Assembly (NCBI GenBank): GCA_004151065.3
Contig: NWUY0300008747.1
Location: forward strand, 23,763 to 41,474
DNA: 17,712 nt
Direction of reading: 5' to 3'
Source of the DNA: Larix sibirica
Lineage: Eukaryota; Streptophyta; Pinopsida; Pinales; Pinaceae
Part shown: one piece after another, positions 7,893-17,340 of the stretch
Layout: each line of letters begins with the position of its first letter
How positions within the stretch are numbered: the first letter of the stretch is position 1
Translations under genes and position numbers: made by a program
Notes under the pieces: generated by a model
Told to the model about the DNA's origin: nothing
Databases searched by the model: none
The model's input: only the letters and a program-made list of their open reading frames with translations

Positions 7893-9680
7893 TGTAGGCG
7901 TTTGGACTCGAGATCCTGGGTGGAGGAAAAGTGATGGTGCGAACTTGTTGGTTAGTCGGGTTTGAAGTGCAATTGAATTTCATCTCTTGTTTTCACATGC
8001 TCACTAGTTTTAGTCTTTTCATAGCTCCGCATATAATGTCTATCAAACAATGGTCTATTTTGAACAGCTTCAATGTATCTTTGGGTAGCACAGTAGAAGA
8101 ACTTCTCAAGATGTTTTTGTGTAAGCTTGACAAAGGCAGTTTTCAGGATCTATGTTTCTGTGTAAGCCTAATAGAGGTGGTTTTTAGATTTCTTTTTGTT
8201 GTAGCAAACTTAGATGAGCCATGAGTAAACTGACAGGGTTATTTTCAATCATCTTTTGGATCTGGGGCACATCAATGTATGTATTGGTAAAAATTTTACG
8301 ATGTAAAATTAAAAACTAACTATATATATAATTTTAAAAGTTATTAGCCAAGGCCCTACCTTTATAGTCTCCCATCCATTATTGCTTTATGTTGGGTTCT
8401 TCGAGACATTCTGTTATGAGATTGTTAAAGGAACAAAGAAACATGTTAAAGCGGGGAGGCTTGGGGCCTTTTGTTTGAGGCCAACTTTGCCTTCTTTCCT
8501 AATATTTTTTAACAATTTGATAGTCCCTATGTCATAGCTGACAAACATTGGATGTTTGAAAATGAGCACAAAGGGAAAGTGAATGGCCTTGAGGGAGCAC
8601 CCTACTTAGTACATGGTGTGCTAGTCCAACACTCCATCAACTCATGTAGGTGAGTTGCAAACATCTTCACTTTGTGTAGTTTTTAATAAAAGAAATCACA
8701 TTAATTATCATTGTTTCATAATTTGGTTTACAAAATAGCTAAAACATGTTTTGGAAGTGGTTTTATTGACACGTTATTTATTGAAAATTCTATAGTTGCA
8801 ATCTCATTACCTAAAAAATGCATCGTTTCATAAATGCACTTTATGAGCTTTTTAGATCTTTGAATCAACCCAAAATGTCAAAAATGCAATTTATACAATT
8901 GATCAATCAAAATCATAGGCTTTTTAGTTTGTCAAATTATGGCGAAATGACTAAAATTAAAACATTTTAATTCATGCATACACAACACCCTATTTTATAA
9001 GAGAGAACCTTGTAAAACAACATGAAGACATAGTGTAAGAGTAGGATGGTTTAGATTACCACATATACATTTTAGGCGACATCTAATCACATAGAAAACT
9101 TCTCTCTAGTTGTTGAATTTAGGCAACACTTGAAGTTGGAGTTTCAATCAATCTAGAACATAAATCGACTTTTCTCGCATTATGGTCAATTAAAAATTGG
9201 GTAAAACCATTGGGGGCATCATTTCATAGTTGGACCATGGTGGAACTTTACTTGTGCTTGAAATTCCTATCAGATTATTGTCAAAATTGTGACTTAAAAG
9301 ATGGTCATTTTTCTATAATATTAACTTCCTCCTACATATTATAGTCTTTGTGCATTACATTCTTTTGATATTTGATGATTAATATTTAAGTAAGGCATTC
9401 ACTAAATCAACGTCATGTGCACTCATTTATTTCTACACACCAACAAAATAAGTAGAAATATCGTATGCATCAATTTGGTGGAAGTGTCTTTTATCTCATG
9501 CATACATTATCACTCAATTGTATGTTATATGTGGATAGGTGACACCATTTTATAAGCATCACATAGCATAACATTGACCCTACATGTAAATTCAAATCAT
9601 ACATTGTTTTCCAAGGAAAACCTCAAAGGGAAACCCAAGGAATGCTTCGCTACATTTGTGAATGACATCCCTAATAAACT
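7893..9680. other. No gene identified, AT-rich
   Basis: Only short frames occur and none carries a known motif. A (TA)n tract lies near 8321-8331. The part at 7931-8224 (+) is open but low-complexity and reads like UTR sequence. About 8680-9680 is strongly AT-rich with no recognisable signal. Confidence 0.5.
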
Positions 9681-10257
9681 TGTCAACATGGACTAGTGTG
9701 CTTCTCCCAACCGAATTCAAAAATATTTTTCATCTTCCCACCAAAATGTAATAGACAATAAAATGAAATATAGTTCAAATTGAGTTTCATCTTTAAGGAA
9801 AGATTAAAAAATAATAATAGAAACGGGTGACTAGTTTTAGAATTAAAAGTGGTCGAGGAAATTCCTAAACAAAACAAAAAAATAATAACAATTTAGTCAA
9901 GTATAAAGTCCATGCCATAAGTGATCATGGTCATCAACATTTCCTTAACCATGTGTTTCCATACTAAGATCTGAGAATTCCATATTAACTTACTACTGTA
10001 CTTCCTGATAAACTGACTTAAAAATAAAGCACATTGACAATACATAAGATAAGTACAAAAGAAATTCAGGCCTGACCATGACTTGTCTCCTCTACCTAAG
10101 GTCCCTCTCCATGTTCCAACAATGGTGTAATTGTATCCGCAACCCTTACAATTGTAGTTTGTTGTATGTTTTCCACTTATAACTCTCTCGAGGCTTAGGA
10201 TTCCCCTGTTCAAGAATGCCATCCCTGGGTAAGGTCCAGGAGTAGGGAGTGGTGCAT
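9681..10257. other. No gene identified
   Basis: A - strand frame at 9893-10222 (about 109 codons) has several Cys (NCKGCGYNYT) but matches no zinc-finger spacing that I know. It shows no upstream or downstream coding continuity. I do not call it a gene. Confidence 0.4.
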
Positions 10258-10482
10258 TTAGATAGTTAGAGCAAGCTTCTCCACTTTTCCAACTTGTAGA
10301 TCAACCTTCACTTCTAGACGATCATTCTTCTGGTCCACCAACTCGATGTGAGTACTAAGATGCTCCATAACCTGCCCCATTCCATCCATTTGTGCCTTCA
10401 TTCTATGGAGAATTTTCTTAATATCAACGATTTCACTCATGGCTCTACCAACATCAAACCCAAAATCTTGATTTTCCACCAT
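10258..10482 (-). other. Short coiled-coil-like open frame, function unknown
   Basis: This 74-codon frame starts with ATG and reads MVENQDFGFDVGRAMSEIVD, then KKILHRMKAQMDGMGQVMEH, followed by heptad-like hydrophobic positions and LEVKVDLQVGKVEKLALTI. Such segments occur at the start of some plant retrotransposon gag proteins, but no capsid or zinc knuckle follows. It lies downstream, on the same strand, of the RNase H relic at 11057-11470. It may be chance or part of an unrecognised element. Confidence 0.25.
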
Positions 10483-11056
10483 AGTCCCCTTAAGGATTTA
10501 GGGCCTAGGGTGTTACTTTTTTGTTGAGGCAAGATGCTAAGAGAGGGACCTATAGTCCCTCTATCTAACAATTTGATAAAGTAGAGCAACAGACCAATGC
10601 TTTGTTGAAAAATGATAGTAGTTTCACCAAGATGGGTCAATATACAAGAATCCAAGAGAAAATGTTAGCCAGATCTACCCTGGTAATGACTCCCTGCTTC
10701 AGCAGTCGAGCCTTGGCCACCCACGTGCATTCAAGCTTCATTCTGAAATGACGACCCATAATTATCCCACCTTCATTGCAAGAAGCATGAGAGAACACCA
10801 TAATGACCTCTATGCGAGTCGAGCTGAATGAGCCATGGGAGGCTGAGATCACGGAGGAGTGAGATCGATCACATGTTAGAGTAAATGTCGAGGGATTTAC
10901 ATGCACTCAAGAGCTATCAAGGGCCATGTGTCTCTCATCCCCCATGCAAACAAACAATCTTTTATCACTATGTATTTTAGTGGATTTAATTTCCTCCCTT
11001 CGACGTTGCTAGGTAGGGGGTTGTCCATCTCCACCAAGACCATCTTTCTCTTTAAA
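10483..11056. other. No gene identified
   Basis: Overlapping short - strand frames (10437-10655, 10637-10906) and one + strand frame (10901-11116) show no domain. The stretch directly follows the RNase H relic on the - strand, so it may be that element's decayed 3' region. Confidence 0.35.
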
Positions 11057-11470
11057 GGATCCAACTTCTCACTAGTGACTCCTCATTCCTTACGAGCACT
11101 CCCTTTTCCAATTTGACAACTTCATTAGCAAGCTTATTGGAAGGTTGTTGTTGTGCCTTCAAATGTACATGATATTATAATATGAAGTGCTTCGAAGGTT
11201 GTTGGCAATTCTATTTTGTATCTTGTTAATCTTATCAACATAGTTTTCGAACCTGCTTGATAACTTGGAGAGGATCCCTAAATATTTTAATTTAGGAGAT
11301 CTCTAGAGTTTTGACGAATTATGTCCTTATATATAGAGTAACACCTCCACATAATTATTGGTTTTGATCCCTATCCCCCATGAGTACCGAATCACTTCTA
11401 TTCTGTTGAGATCGATAAGGAACCCCTCTTGGCACCTGCCACCCTTATAAGCTACACACATTTATAATTA
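11057..11470 (-). pseudogene. Decayed LINE-type RNase H relic
   Basis: Reading the - strand through several frameshifts gives the RNase H order. GVAGA-like residues are followed by IDLNRIEVIRYSWGIGIKTN and NYVEVLLYI (catalytic Glu kept). Then comes FRDPLQVIKQVRKL (equivalent of F-G-D-S-x-x-V-I, Asp kept), IQNRIANNL, and RHNNN...KLANEVVKLEKGVLVRNEE. The ending (L-A-N-x-V-V-x-L-x-K-G) matches the relic at 15715-16110. There are in-frame stops and at least three frame changes. Upstream sequence is AT-rich with no RT, so the copy is 5'-truncated or eroded. Confidence 0.7.
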
Positions 11471-12633
11471 AAATATAATAATACTTTCCATAACAAAAAT
11501 TAAGTACTTATCTTATCCAAAAACTAAATCAAGCAATTGACTAAGTGTGAGCAATTTTCCACCCAACCCTAGCTGACAGTCCTCTATGGAAGCCACCCCC
11601 TAGTTAAATTATGAGACTACTGAGGAAAAAGGAAATAAACTCAATATTTTAAATTCACCCAACCTATCCCAAATTGCTCCCAAGATTAACCAAGATAAAC
11701 TCAAGATTTTCTTCTAGCATATTTTGTTTCTTGGAGATTTTATGATCAAGAACCTATAAGGTATGAAGATGATTATTATAATGATTTTGTTGATTTATCC
11801 TTTCTTCCTACCCGATCACAAGTTTATGCTCATTTGGATATCATAGAGTGTATTATTCTCTTCTCAAGAGACCACATTTCCCCAAGCCAATACTCCCCTC
11901 ATTTGAATATCATCTTCCTCTCCCTTCATGACAGGGAAGAGAGTCATATTTGAACTCTTGTTAAGGTGTATGAAAATAGGGAGATGGTTAGACTTCCTAA
12001 AGAAATGGAGTCTTTATACTCCTCACTCCCATCTTACACTCTTATTTCCATTCAAACCAACTAGTTTGGATGGTTAGGTTAGAGAACAAAATAGTTCAGA
12101 AAAGAAAAGGTTAGGAGATATGCATGGCTAAGATTAATAATAATCCCCAAGGGACCTCTCATCTCTTCTTCCTAGTGGAATCATAACCCTTTAGGTGCTC
12201 TTTCTTGGTCAACCTTGGACCTTTATATTTAGATTTCAACATAAATGATTACCTAGTTTAATCATACCCCATGGTCCTTTATAAATGCATTTACATATAT
12301 GCCTAGCCATTCATAATAGGTCCTTAACATTGGGCTCCGCGTTAGGAATACATAGTGACATAATTACATTTTGTTTACATATAAATTCATTTACATAACT
12401 TAATTCTTGTCATCACAACATTTATTTACAGTTGGCACATACTTGGTCCAATACAATCCAAGAATTAAAACTAGAGATATTACAATTTAAATATGAAAAC
12501 TGTGAAAATAAAACATTAAAAATAGTTCATAAAATTTAATCTATAAATGAGAAGAAATCTTAATATTCTGAATAAGTTGGCCTATAAAAATGGGGAGAAA
12601 CCTTAATAAGAATGGTGTATTATTATATGATAA

Positions 12634-12666
12634 TTTGGACTCATTTTGGTCAGATATGAGTCCAAA
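12634..12666. repeat. Perfect 11-bp inverted repeat with 11-nt loop
   Basis: TTTGGACTCAT (12634-12644) pairs with ATGAGTCCAAA (12656-12666). It can form a hairpin. It may belong to a decayed small inverted-repeat element together with the next hairpin. Confidence 0.8.
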
Positions 12667-12687
12667 GCATATAAACTTTAGACAAGT

Positions 12688-12739
12688 CCATCTTAATACT
12701 CTTAATAAATGGTTGATAAGATGATGTATTTTAAGATGG
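12688..12739. repeat. 9-bp inverted repeat, extendable with a bulge
   Basis: CCATCTTAA (12688-12696) pairs with TTAAGATGG (12731-12739). Three further pairs (TAC/GTA) form if a two-base bulge is allowed. Confidence 0.65.
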
Positions 12740-13272
12740 TAATTTTACCTTTTTTAATTGAGCCTTACCATTTTTTATTGACTTTGAGTATGAAATTAAT
12801 TAAAAACCATATTGCATTGAAATGCGGTAAACTATAATTTTGTTTAAAAAAACTTGTCTTTTGTTTCCATTTATTTTTTCCACAACAACGCATTAAGATT
12901 TTGCTCTACTTTCATGTCAGAAACAAAATCTCAGCCATACATTTATTTGTTTGATGAAAAGTTATTGATGCATAAATTGGCTACTAACAAGGTGAATATA
13001 TGTAGAGGTTGTGTAATACCTCCATTTTGGCCCTTAGAATGTATCAAATCGTAATGTAAACATTGTGCATATGTGATGTATGATTCCTAGCGTGGAGCTC
13101 AAGGCCAAGGCCCNTTTTTATCTAATAAATATGTACTTTATTTTCATAATATTGTCATTCTGTTGGTGTTTTGATGAGTTGTGATAGACTTAGTACATGT
13201 AAGAATTGTTTAAAAAACATTGTGTTTTTAGGTATTCAAGTTAGATTGTCGAGTGAATTGGAAGTAGAGGGG

Positions 13273-13461
13273 TCATCAAAACATATCTAAAAATGTTTTT
13301 TCTATAGGAAAATATAGGTTATTCAACGTGCATCCAAGTAGGGTGCTGGAGGAGGAGAAAAGATTTAGGTCTATGCTGGAAAATGTAATGTTCATAGATG
13401 TTTTGGTATACAGGAGTGTTAAGATAACTGTGAAGTCTACTCACAGTAGTTCTGTTGAATA
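13273..13461 (+). other. Open stretch after a splice-acceptor-like site, unknown
   Basis: A + strand frame of about 60 codons contains FNVHPSRVLEEEKRFRSMLE, then NVMFIDVLVYRSVKITVKST and a TAA stop. A pyrimidine-rich TTTTTTCTATAG at about 13297-13308 could act as an acceptor just before it. No family was recognised. It may be an exon remnant or retroelement debris. Confidence 0.25.
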
Positions 13462-13612
13462 AGGATTCTGTCAACACTAAAACTAGTTGAGAGTGAATTG
13501 TGATTCACAGTATGTCTGAAAGACATGCAGCCCTATATAGCATGTGCTGCATTTTCTCTTGCTCTTAGAAAAAACTAATCGTGAGTTTTTGCTCATTTCA
13601 TTTTGATGCAGC

Positions 13613-13674
13613 TACCATCTCAATGTTTTCACAATTGCCTTCTGGTTGTTAGCTCTTCCCTAAGCAAAGGAAAG
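13613..13674 (+). other. Possible small internal exon, + strand
   Basis: A T-rich tract ending in GATGCAG is followed by about 62 bases open in one frame, then AAAG|GTAAGG, a near-ideal donor. The two splice signals and open frame make an exon possible, but there is no homology and no flanking exon. Low confidence. Confidence 0.2.
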
Positions 13675-14002
13675 GTAAGGATACACATAATGTATGTCAA
13701 TTTTGCAATCTTTAACCAGTTATTTCAGACAGTCGATATATATCCTAGGGTTTTCAGGTTTAGTTAGGGTTTATTTTGGAAGAAAATTTGATCTGTTCTT
13801 GGATTTTGGCTGGAGACCGGGTATATTTCCCACTTTGGCATCTTTGGCAGGAGAGTGTTTTAGGTATCCAGTTTTTATCCGGTTCTAAACAGAGCTGTAA
13901 ACTAAACCATATTCGGCAGACCAAACATTAGGACCGTTTATTAAATCAAAATCGAGCCGATCACACCCGTAAAGAAACCGTTACATGTATGTATAAACCC
14001 AT
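13675..14002. other. No gene identified
   Basis: A frame at 13694-13888 (+) has no motif. On the - strand, two telo-box-like AAACCCTA(A) motifs occur at about 13746-13773. If the LBD gene is spliced, this stretch lies in its first intron. Confidence 0.35.
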
Positions 14003-14008
14003 TTTATT
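14003..14008 (-). terminator. AATAAA polyadenylation signal
   Basis: AATAAA on the - strand lies about 170 bases beyond the stop at 14177. It would suit an unspliced, intron-terminated LBD transcript. Such hexamers also arise by chance in AT-rich DNA. Confidence 0.3.
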
Positions 14009-14224
14009 GCAGCAGCCTCCTCGCAAAACTACTAAAGAATGTGTCTTTTAACAGATGCATCTGGGCATTTTAGCCGACGAACACAGCCATCTTCTTTCAT
14101 AGAACATAGAATTTCGAAAACAAAAATCATGCAAATTAAACAGTGATTGATTGCAATAATCCAACTGAAACCCAAATTAAAAGCAAACTCCCCAGTTGGC
14201 CATGCAAAAGCTAGTGCAAATCAC

Positions 14225-14641
14225 CTGTTGTTGCAGACGTTTCTCCTCTGCAAATACGGTCGCAACGCAACCGTTAACAGGATCCGAGAGCCTCGCCTGA
14301 GCCTCAGAGCATATGGTGTCGACAGCCTCTTGGCGTCTGTTCTGCGGAACACCCAACAACAGCTTGGAGAAATTACCGGCGCCGAAGAACCTATGCACGG
14401 CTGCAAACTTGGCGGGTCCCTCGTCGGAACTGAAATAAGGCGCAAATATACAGGCGCTAGTACACTTCCTCCTTAATAACTTACAGGCTGCACAGGGAGA
14501 ACCCCTGCTCACACCGTCCTCCCCAAGTCTTCCGTTTCTCCTGGCTGTAATCTTTACTCCTCCAATCTCCACCGCCTTTCTTTTCTTCCCGTGCATTTTT
14601 TCGTTAAGCATAGTTGCGCCCGCGGCCTCAGAGTGCTCCAT
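14225..14641 (-). CDS. LOB-domain (LBD/ASL) transcription factor, exon 1
   Basis: LBD proteins are plant-specific nuclear DNA-binding regulators of organ boundary, root and vascular development. This exon gives 139 codons from ATG at 14641 (context AAACATGG, favourable) to a donor CAG|GTGATT at 14225/14224. The LOB domain starts at about residue 49: CAACKLLRRKCTSAC gives C-x2-C-x6-C-x3-C (Cys 50, 53, 60, 64). It continues with IFAPYFSSDEGPAKFAAVH, FFGAGNFSKLL (GAS block) and DPVNGC. The donor falls after L-Q-Q-Q, where many class I LBD genes have their intron. The following leucine-zipper-like part would be in exon 2, which I could not find here. Unusual points: a basic 48-residue N-terminal extension with KKRK (possible nuclear signal), Asn for Tyr in D-P-V-Y-G-C, GAG for GAS, and four extra residues (EEKR) before LQQQ. 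Read-through without splicing ends at 14177 after 15 more codons. The exon is richer in GC than its surroundings and shows no breaks. It is closest in pattern to the LBD18/19/20/30 group, from memory. Confidence 0.9.
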
Positions 14642-14826
14642 GTTTAGCGCCGGGCGTTTGACCTTCCTATCCTTCTTCCCAAAAGATCCGGCTGGGTATC
14701 AGCCCTCCGGCAGCTTAAATGCAGGAAGAAAAGAGTGAAAACAAGCCCTAGAAAAGATACTCTGTTCACACCAAAGGCGGCTATATCTGAGGCACAAAAA
14801 ATGACTGAAGGTGATAATCAATTCCT

Positions 14827-14833
14827 CTTTATA
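14827..14833 (-). promoter_or_regulatory. TATA box for the LBD gene
   Basis: TATAAAG on the - strand lies about 186 bases upstream of the start codon. Transcription would begin near 14800 and give a leader of about 155 bases. No ATG occurs on this strand between there and 14641, so the start choice is clear. Confidence 0.55.
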
Positions 14834-14965
14834 CTAACCTCCACAAAATCAATTTCGGGCATAGGGCTGTGACCGTATATAAAAGCATAGGATCCCATGC
14901 ATCGATGAATGTGTTGGAGCGTGAAAATTTTGACGTATTGGAGTTGGTTTGCCATTGGGGGGTCG

Positions 14966-15115
14966 ACAAAAGCATTTAAGACCGCTGGTCATTTGATCCC
15001 TAGGTCCACTTATAATTTGCTAATGCTCAATTTAGATAACACAAAAGCATTTAAGACCGCTGGTCATTTGATCCCTAGGTCCACTTATAATTTGCTAATG
15101 CTCAATTTAGATAAT
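14966..15115. repeat. 75-bp tandem duplication (74/75 identical)
   Basis: The unit beginning ACAAAAGCATTTAAGACCGC occupies 14966-15040 and 15041-15115. The only difference is the last base (C or T). Length 75 keeps frame, so a 98-codon + strand frame (14909-15205) contains a repeated 25-residue block, but nothing suggests it is translated. The duplication lies 325-475 bases upstream of the LBD start, in its likely promoter region. The near identity implies a recent event. Confidence 0.95.
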
Positions 15116-15714
15116 TTTAATGGTAAAGTCGGGGCAACGTCACAAAATCTATTCTACAAACCTATTGTTGTAATTGCATGTTTCATAAGACATCTAAAAT
15201 TATAAACATGGAAATAGAAGGCGAAGAGAAGTTATGGTTGCTATGTCCTTCATCAATGTGTTGTTCCTCCTTAAATGGTTTGAGAGTACTTGGCATTTTC
15301 ATAATTGCCTCGTTTGACACGTTGTCCTCTTCATTCTCCTTCAAACCTCTTAATGCTTCCAAAATCTAGCGAATATACTACCTATTTCACACCCTCCTAG
15401 GAAAGACTTGCATTACTTCCCAAATTCATCCATGCTCCCGATATCTCTTACCAAAGATATCTGGTCTATCGAAGATGAAAGTGAACAAAACACCATAAAG
15501 AAGCTAGGAGATGGAGGAGGGCAAGAGAGAATGAGAGAGCCAAGAACACGAGAGAGTGTTATGTCTCTCTTACTTGCTATTAATGATTCAAGGAGCCTCA
15601 TACCATAGAGAGGATAGGCTTTCCATGTTTGAAGCATCCCAGGTCCAGAGTCAAATCCTATTGTCAAAGTGCTTGTGCAATCTTTACTATATTCCATATA
15701 TAAAAATCCAGGGG
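15116..15714. other. No gene identified
   Basis: Short frames on both strands (for example 15413-15727 on the - strand) lack motifs. On the - strand this follows the RNase H relic, so it is possibly that element's 3' region. Confidence 0.35.
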
Positions 15715-16110
15715 GAGCCACCAACACTCTAGAAAGCCCACATTTTTCACAAATATCCCCTTGTCCAAATTAACCACATCAATAGCAAGCTTGAGATGAT
15801 TATGTCTTTTGACATCCATAACGCTAACTTCCTTTATTTTCTTCAAACTCCAAATGATAATTCCATGTGTTCCCATGAAAAATCCCTCCTTGCCAATTTT
15901 CTTCCTTGCTTGATTGAGGACTAGAACCTAGTCTCCAAAGAGTCATGGTATTTTGAATCCCGAGTTTGACCATTTCCAACCCCATATACAGAGCTTATAG
16001 TTTTTCTTGATTGTTAGTCACCCCTCTCATTCCAGAAGAGAAAGTATATAATTTTTTCTCCGGGATCCAAAAGACCCCTTTGCACCTACCACTCCCAACT
16101 TATTATTAAG
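15715..16110 (-). pseudogene. Decayed LINE-type RNase H relic
   Basis: The - strand reads GVVGAKG-like residues, then VFWIPEKKLYTFSSGMRGVT and NNQEKL, an in-frame TAA at 15995, and ALYMGLEMVKLGIQN. In relatives the motif is NNQAEALALYMGL, so the catalytic Glu is replaced by Lys. After frame changes it ends SVMDVKRHNHLKLAIDVV and NLDKGIFVKN, then ECWWLP, which is the end of the domain. It shares K-L-A-x-x-V-V-x-L-x-K-G with the relic at 11057-11470, so the two belong to one family. No RT is found upstream; the flank is AT-rich. Confidence 0.72.
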
Positions 16111-16400
16111 TGCTTTTAACTAAACAATAATGTTTTAATTAATATTATTTATCTTTGACACGATCCTTGATTATGGGTTAGCAGAACCTTGGGGTTCCTT
16201 TTGACCACTTAGAGAGCTCGTTGGTTGGTGATGCAATCGGAGACAGATGCATGGAATGGAAACTTTTCCCCATCCATAGTATTGTCCTCCAGTTCAACAG
16301 CGTGGATGGGTGGGTACCTTGTGTGGAATTTGCAAGGTCTTCCCACGACCATAAGCACATCCATCAAAAGTGGGCTTTTGGGTCAGACAAGAAGCCTCTC
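16111..16400. other. No gene identified
   Basis: Overlapping frames occur on both strands (16178-16360 on -, 16221-16493 on +). They have a less AT-rich composition but no recognisable domain. Possibly old retroelement sequence. Confidence 0.35.
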
Positions 16401-16402
16401 AT

Positions 16403-16457
16403 TGGATCGGTTGGTAGCCATCTTGGGTTAGAAGCCCGAATGATGGGGTGCAAATCC
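16403..16457 (+). other. Weak SINE-like pol III A and B boxes
   Basis: TGGATCGGTTGG (16403-16414) fits the A box at 8 of 10 informative positions. GGTGCAAATCC (16447-16457) fits the B box at 9 of 11. The 32-base spacing is right for a tRNA-derived SINE. The T-stem pairs only partly and no A-rich tail or duplication was found. Confidence 0.22.
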
Positions 16458-16628
16458 CACAATTGGGTGCACTTGTGCAAGAGTACAAGTTAATTCATCC
16501 TTGATCGCATCCTTTGGCAAGATTGGGTGCATGTATATATAATGAGAGTGATTCCAAAATGAGCAAATGAAAATTGATTCAATTTGATCCATTAATAGAT
16601 GGTTAATAAAAAATTCTCAATATCCCAT

Positions 16629-17340
16629 TGTTCATAAAGAAATTGGCATAATAATTAAAAACACAGCATTCACAATTGAAATTAAACATCAAGCACATAG
16701 AAATATATGAAAACCAGAATTATTAACAGAGTTCACCAGAGACCCTCGATACGTCTTTAGGCCCACTTTAATCACATAACCACTCCCTTAATGTAATGCA
16801 AAGCACTCCAAATGCTTAATGACATTACAATGGATCTCTCGTCGACAAGAGAACACCTTCGGCCTCCTTATTAAGTCAACAGTAGCTATGGAGCAAAGTC
16901 CCCATCTCTTCCCACTCTCAAAAGGCTAAAAAATGGCTCTTTCTCCCAATAAGGGGCTTGCAAAAGTTCTCTCATGAGAGGATTACAATGCCAATCCTAC
17001 TTCCTTATCGAAATGAGAGGCTTATATAGGTTCACATGGTTGAAAACCACTTCAACATTATAAGGAGAAAATATATTTCAAGATCCCAAAATGTAGGATC
17101 TAAGCACAACTCAATGGATAAGATGAGAGAAAATATCTACATCCCCATGAAGATTTCAACTCTCCATGAATATCTAAAGTCTCCATGAGACTAGGAAACT
17201 AGAATACTAACTCATTTGTTGTTCATTAGTTTCCTTTTACATTTGAGAGGAAAAATACTTATGCATAGATCTTAAATATTAATTAATAATTTCCTCTTAT
17301 TCAATTTCAAATTTTGTCCTTTTTCTTTGAAAATTCAACA
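16629..17340 (-). mobile_element. Possible LTR (about 710 bp) of a retrotransposon
   Basis: On the - strand the segment starts TGTTGAATTTTC and ends TATGAACA, so its ends are near-inverted (TGTT...AACA). A TATA box (TATATAAG, - strand, complement of 17021-17028) sits mid-element as in LTR U3 regions. Just beyond its 3' end the sequence ATGGGATATTGAG could be a decayed methionine-tRNA primer site. There is no matching second LTR in the window and no 5-bp flanking duplication (CCCAT versus ATCCA), so it is not a clean solo LTR. Confidence 0.3.

Larger units (their letters stand above)
11471..13113. other. No gene identified, AT-rich, two hairpins
   Basis: No frame of interest beyond a 66-codon + strand frame at 12854-13054 that lacks any motif. 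Two inverted repeats are listed separately. A degenerate direct repeat (CTATAAATGAGAAGAAA.. and CTATAAAAATGGGGAGAAA..) lies at 12541-12612. A single N is at 13114. Confidence 0.5.

Noticed and set aside
9893-10222. Cys-containing - strand frame as a zinc-finger protein
   Set aside because: Cys spacing fits no known finger and the frame has no neighbouring coding sequence.
13746-13773. Telo-box-like AAACCCTA motifs as promoter elements
   Set aside because: Short motif, no gene start next to it on that strand; chance is likely.
14221-14445. Alternative frames overlapping the LBD exon on both strands
   Set aside because: They are shadows of the LOB-domain frame and show no motif.
14909-15205. 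98-codon + strand frame containing a repeated 25-residue block as a repeat protein
   Set aside because: The repeat follows simply from a 75-bp DNA duplication, there is no known motif, and the start lies only about 25 bases from a TATA-like box.
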